Shown here piece by piece: positions 59,146 to 64,000 of a stretch of DNA of 64,000 nt (positions within the stretch are counted from its first letter, which is position 1; each line of letters opens with the position of its first letter). Position numbers and translations under genes: made by a program. The notes below the pieces were generated by a model. That model did no database searches. It was given only the letters and a program-made list of their open reading frames with translations, and was not told where the DNA came from. Origin of the DNA: Epiperipatus broadwayi (Eukaryota > Onychophora > Udeonychophora > Euonychophora > Peripatidae); the NCBI GenBank assembly GCA_028023455.1, contig JAQFVV010006215.1:186001-250000 (forward strand), written 5' to 3'.

Positions 59146-59977
59146 ATGATATATATATATATGATAGATTTGCTATAGTTTTCATTCAGCCTGCAGAACT
59201 GTTATTGGTTGCTGGCCATCAATACAAAAACTTGGGTATGGATTTTATTTCATTTATATAATAGAGATCCCATTTGCTCATTAATTTATATCAAAAATAT
59301 TAAAATTAAATATATATATATATATAATAAATCAAAATATTACGTTTTTAGTTTATGTATAGAGTTTTTTTATTTTATTCCACTGAGAAATTGGCTGATC
59401 TTGATATAAATACTTTGTCATCAACATCTTTTATCAAGTACCTTTGTATGGACTGACAAGTACATCAACATAACACTGTCATTCTTATTTATATACAATT
59501 AATATGATTTATTTGATGTCAAAGTTTGAAGGTATAAGTTAACAGTGTTAATTAAGAAGACTATTTATAATGGTTCATTAATGCACAACACAAAATTACG
59601 TACTACTCATTTTTACACAAGAAACCTTGCATAAATAAATATCTAAATATGTAACAAACATTTAATGACTACTTATAAACATAAAATAAATTGAAGTGTA
59701 TTAAAACATCAGTGCCTATCTTCAATATTTTCTGTTTTAAATATTTTGAATATCAAAAACTCTTGTTAAGTGTGCTTAAAGAAACTTTTAATTACACTAA
59801 CATGGCAATGATCTATTTAATGTGATTAATATTCTCCTTAAAAGAACTTAACATGAGCTGTTGATGCCTGAATGGAAGTCATGAAAAAATTAGCCAACTT
59901 TTGCATCATGTATGAATGTATGGATTAAAATAAATAAAAATATAGCTTACACATTGAAGTTTTAAAATCACTTTAGT
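59146..59977. other. AT-rich DNA, nothing recognised
   Basis: A short (TA)n tract lies at about 59149-59160. No gene or element is visible. Confidence 0.45.
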
Positions 59978-59989
59978 TTATTTAATATT

Positions 59990-60494
59990 ATAAACAGGCA
60001 AAACTCTCTATACATATTGCCACTCATTGCAAGCCAGAGTAATCAATGGATGCCAGAAGGCCTGTGCATAAAATCCCCATCTAGTGCCTATTGATTCAAT
60101 ATTCCCAGACTAGTTCCTGGCTTGTGGCCTTTGTCAGTGAGGAGCCTTGGATCTGAGACAGCTGCACCAGATCTAGGTGCAGTGCTCTCAGATCCAAGGC
60201 TCATCACTGACAAAGGCCACAAGCCAGAAACTAGTCTAGGAATATTGGATGAGTAGGCACTAGGTGCAATGCTCTTAGATCCAAGGCTCCTCACTGATGA
60301 AGGCCATGAGCCAGAAGACTAGTCTGGGGATATTGGATGAGTATGCACTAGATGGTGATTTTTTGCACAAGCCTTCTGTCATCCATTGATTACTCTGGCT
60401 TGCACTGAGTGGCAATATAAACAGAGAGTTTTGCCCATTTTGATAACAGTTATAAGCAAGCATAGGAAATGGTGATCATGTGATGTTTATTATC
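59990..60494 (-). mobile_element. R-family repeat with three ribozyme blocks, 12-bp duplication
   Basis: The 12-bp repeat ttatttaatatt flanks it exactly (59978-59989 and 60495-60506). From the left it has a minus-sense 3' part with one ribozyme block (about 60090-60160). It then switches to plus sense with two ribozyme blocks about 100 bp apart (60182-60250 and 60276-60345) and continues to the 3' region and inverted tail. The doubled block shows that template switching or unequal exchange occurred within the element. The frames at 60088-60463 on the minus strand are read-throughs. Confidence 0.85.
60276..60345 (+). ncRNA. Hammerhead-like motif with intact stem I, R copy at 60 kb
   Basis: This copy shows the fold best. 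Outer stem CCAA (60281-60284) pairs with TTGG, and inner stem I TCCTCA pairs with TGGGGA (one G-U). The core CTGATGA is at 60294-60300, stem II GGC-CATGA-GCC follows, then GAAGACTAGTC. One extra G splits the GAA-AC box, which should impair the core. The neighbouring block at 60182-60250 has an intact GAAACTAGTC but CTGACAA in place of CTGATGA. Confidence 0.5.
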
Positions 60495-60506
60495 TTATTT
60501 AATATT

Positions 60507-61327
60507 CACACAATTAATTGTTCATTATATATTAAGAACTTTGTTAGTGCAAGGTTTCTTATAAATATACTAATGTACCTAACTCTGCCTTTCATGTGAA
60601 CGAACCATTTTAAATAGACGTTATTATGAAATATAACTAAATTATATGTTCAAAACTTTACTGGCATTTAATTAAATAAAAATAACGTTATTATATTGAT
60701 ATAACTGCTGTTTTCTACAAATGTTAAGGGTAGCTGTCACCAAAAACATGTGCAGAATTTAAACAATTTTCATACAATCTAGAAAAGTATAGACTAACAT
60801 TATTGAAATTTTAAATATAGTTTCACTTTATTTCATATTCCAGTGTCAATTGTAATGAAATATTTGGTAAAGGAAGTCCATATCATGGAAATATATGTTA
60901 CTATGACTAAACGTAATAATATTGATCAATAAAGAATTATAAATAGCATTCTTTTTTTATTTTAGAGATAAAGTTAAGTTTTTTTCCACAGGGTACTATC
61001 TTTTCAAATCCTAAAAGAGACGATTTTGCAAAACTTAACTCGATTTTTTTTCCAAATATTATTTTTTCATTGTCATGACATGTTAGCTAGAACAGTTTAA
61101 AAGCAAAAAAGCAATGTATGTTAACACGTCCTATGCAATTACATATATAAGTAGAATGTATGACAAAAAATGGAACCTAAACAAAAATAAAGAAGATAAT
61201 TCAAATAACAATATTAATAAGTAAACAAAGTCAGCGATAACAACAAAATGTAACCAGAACAAATAATAATATGATAATTGTGGGATGGATTGATCACAAT
61301 CAAGTTCCATAATCTAAACGTCAGCAT
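60507..61327. other. AT-rich DNA, nothing recognised
   Basis: No coding motif, RNA or element end is visible. Confidence 0.5.
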
Positions 61328-61337
61328 ATATTTTTTT

Positions 61338-62040
61338 AAAACAGGCAAAACTCACTACACGTATTGCCACACACAGCAAGCTAGAGTAATCATTGGATGC
61401 CAGAAGGCTTGTGCATAAAATCCCCATCTAGCGCCTACTCATCCAATATCCCCAGACTAGATTTGGCTTGTGGCCTTCGTCAGTGAGGAGCCTTGGATCT
61501 GAAAGCACTGCACCTGGATCTTAGGATCTAATGCAACCCTCCAGCAACCACCTTTTATCTCCACTTAACTACAAAACTATGAGTCTTAAACTGAAAACAC
61601 CTTAATATTTTCAATTCAAGCCCATCAGCTTATACAGTCATATAGGTCTGAACTCAGTTCAGTACCTATACATTTTGGTGTCTTTGGTTCTTTAATAACC
61701 ATAGCCACCACTATTTTATTAGGCAGGATTGGTTTTAAGCCAATAAACATCACATGACCACCACTTCTTATGCTTGTTTATAACTGTTATTAAAACAGGC
61801 AAAACTCACTATATGTATTGCCACACACAGCAAGTGAGAGTAATCAATGGAACCCAAAAGGCTTGTGCATAAAATCCCCATCTAGTGCCTACTCAAGATG
61901 GGGATTTTATGCACAAGCCTTCTGGTATCCATTGATTACTCTAGCTTGCTGTGTGTGGCAATATGTATAGTGAGTTTTGCCTGTTTTAATAACAGTTATA
62001 AGCAAGCATAAAAAGTGGTGATCATGTGATGTTTATTGGC
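61338..62040 (-). mobile_element. R-family tandem (454-bp period) with inverted end
   Basis: Minus-sense unit 1 starts at acaggcaaaactcact (61341) and unit 2 at 61795, a period of 454 bp. Unit 1 is complete, including gtgtctttggttctttaata and the tail cataagaagtggtggtcatg in sense. Unit 2 is cut after 105 bp, where the sequence turns back on itself (from about 61894) and ends with gtgatcatgtgatgtttat. Low-complexity flanks (atattttttt at 61328-61337 and 62041-62050) may be the target duplication. The ribozyme core of unit 1 has CTGACGA, which is permitted, but AAATC in place of GAAAC. Head-to-tail units are typical of hammerhead-bearing retroelements. Confidence 0.85.
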
Positions 62041-62049
62041 ATATTTTTT

Positions 62050-64000
62050 TTTGTTGCTTAATTTAATAAATCCCCACCCCCCTAAACCAAGCTTTTAAAA
62101 TTAATGTGGATGCTATGAAATATATTTCTATGAATATTACTATTAAAATTCATTTTAAAATAAAGTATATATATATATGTAAAATGAAGTTACCCAGTGA
62201 AAATATATTAAATAAAATCAAATGTTACATAATTTCTAATATTTTTCAGTATTAACAGGTAGTAAATTTAAAGATTTCATGAGAGTTAATACACAGAAAG
62301 AAAATAATGGAAATAAAGTGAACAGAGAAATATCTTCATGCTCTTAAAATAAGATGCTTAGATTGGCCTATATAATTAGAGAAAAGATTTAAAGATAAGA
62401 GGGCCACTCTTATCTTTTCAAATGTCTCCATCTTGTGTCTTAGTTTGAGAGTTTCCTCAATACTCCACAAGACATCATTGAGATATTGTAAAAAAAATAG
62501 TACAGCACATTAGGATAAAAAAGTCTTTTCTGTTTAAATTATATGTAATACTGAGAAAATAAACTAATAATATAGAACTTAAATTATTACCATTTATCTT
62601 TTACCATTATAATATATATATATTAAAGAGTGAAAATGAGAAGATAATATCCATATAAATAGAAATAACCTTTAATCTTTGATGTTACCAAGAAATTATC
62701 AAGTACTATTAATTGACAGTCAAAACAGTTTTCTCATTAAACAGATAATAGCTCTTTTGTTTTGAGTTTTTTATTGAAATAAAAGGAGTCCAATACAAAC
62801 CAAAAGAATTGTCATAGATTTAATGAAAAAACTGGTTTGGCCTCAGAAATTGTCAATAAGTAATATTTGATAATTTCTTTACATCATCAAAGGTTAAAAG
62901 TTATTTCCATTTACATGGATATTTCCTCATTCCCATTCTTTATTATAACAATAATTCATGGAAATATTTCATTCAATTTATATATATTGAATTAAATGTT
63001 TCTATGTATTGTTATAATAATTAATAGATATGAGGAGAAATTCATTAAATAGATATTAAATGAATATCATCTTCTCATTTCTATTAATTATTTATATATA
63101 AGAATCTATGGTACTATAGTTACAAAATGAAATTTCCCACAATATATCATAAGATTATCAAATTTAATGAAAATACAAACATTCAACATTGGAATATTTT
63201 TAAAGTCATCTTAACATTATTATCCTGATAGTTATAAAATAAAATAAAAAAGACTCTTATAAAATGTTTTACAATATTTGTGCATAGTAAGTATCCATAA
63301 AACAATACTATTTAACATCTTTAATTCAATGGTTGTAACACTATATGACTGATGAGGATTTTTTATTTCAGTTTTTATGGGCATTTTAATTTTAGATTTT
63401 TTGTAATATCCATCAGGTATTTTGTATGCATTTTAGTGATTCTATAGATTAGTTAAAAGACTTACAGATAGCTTTAACTTCCCATTTGTCAGAATGAATG
63501 ATAAATATTTACAGAATTTTTGTTTTCAGGTCTTCTCATGATGTTTCCATTCCAAGTAGCAACCACATAGTTCAGCATAGATAAACAATCCAAATGTAGA
63601 TTTGCTTAATGGCTACTATCATGCACTTAAATTAAGAAATTGTTTTTGTCCATAAGATTGATGGAAAGTATAATTAAAAATTACTCCTTCCACTGTGATC
63701 CTATTATGTTGTATCATTTGATAAATTATTCACAGGATCCAACATTCTCATCTGGGACCTTGTTTTGTATTTATATATCAGATGAGTCTTATGGTCTTCT
63801 TAGGACACTAATATTTTTTATCAGTGACTACTAGAAGCTCTTTTCTTTGGAGTTTTTTTTTGACAATGACAGGATAACAGCAGTTATACAGAGCAGAGAG
63901 AATAGTTTAATTGGATTAGAAGACAAAATGTTTTAATAACTTACAGTTGTGCTATATATATCACCCACCAACTGCTGTCACTTCGATTATGACTCAGGAT
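62050..64000. other. AT-rich DNA, nothing recognised
   Basis: A 64-residue frame at 63640-63834 has no motif. The stretches 62640-62700 and 62880-62930 look weakly inverted to each other (atccatataaatagaaataa and ttatttccatttacatggat), perhaps the arms of an old foldback. No gene is visible. Confidence 0.45.

Overview
This window is strongly AT-rich, intron-scale eukaryotic DNA. It holds no intact host gene that I can support. It is a graveyard of transposable elements and foldback repeats, with a 500-base N gap. The element set fits an invertebrate animal, possibly an arthropod but not proven: Penelope-like elements with a GIY-YIG endonuclease, a Ty3/gypsy element, a non-LTR retrotransposon end, mariner and hAT transposase relics, TIR elements and a tRNA-derived SINE. 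I cannot name the species.

Layout. 1-5.3 kb: copies of a dispersed foldback repeat called here the R family, a SINE and a foldback element with an 18-bp target duplication. 5.85-11.2 kb: two head-to-tail Penelope-like elements (PLE), each with reverse transcriptase, GIY-YIG endonuclease and a tRNA-like 3' tail. 13.5-14.6 kb: a 1.15-kb inverted-repeat element. 16 kb: an R copy. 18.4-19.7 kb: a TIR element. 21.3-22.3 kb: a non-LTR retrotransposon end. 23.5-25.1 kb: further R copies, one only 51 bp long. 26.6-28.2 kb: two head-to-head GIY-YIG fragments of a second PLE family, split by a hAT-type MITE. 29.2-30.0 kb: a BED-finger hAT transposase relic.

31.68-45.90 kb is best read as one minus-strand Ty3/gypsy retrotransposon with LTRs of about 1.65 kb. 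Three later insertions expand it: a 2.5-kb element in the 3' LTR, a third PLE copy in pol, and a 930-bp TTAA-flanked MITE in the 5' LTR. The two LTRs act as each other's empty site, so two of the insertion points can be read to the base.

46-64 kb: a (CTA)n tract, a long palindrome, a hairpin with a hammerhead-like apex, a mariner relic, an unrecognised coding-like relic, a minisatellite next to the N gap, a foldback built from a PLE-type tail, and two more R loci.

Main discovery candidate: the R family. Its sense strand carries CTGATGA, a short hairpin, GAAAC, a palindromic ACTAGT and a closing stem I, which is the layout of a type I hammerhead ribozyme with a minimal stem III. Copies show 12-14 bp target duplications, an inverted tail at the 5' end and, at one locus, a 454-bp tandem period. 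This resembles a retrozyme-like, non-autonomous element moved by PLE machinery, and PLE copies with the same inverted-tail layout lie in the same window. Every local ribozyme copy carries at least one defect, so activity here is unlikely, and the ancestral ribozyme is an inference.
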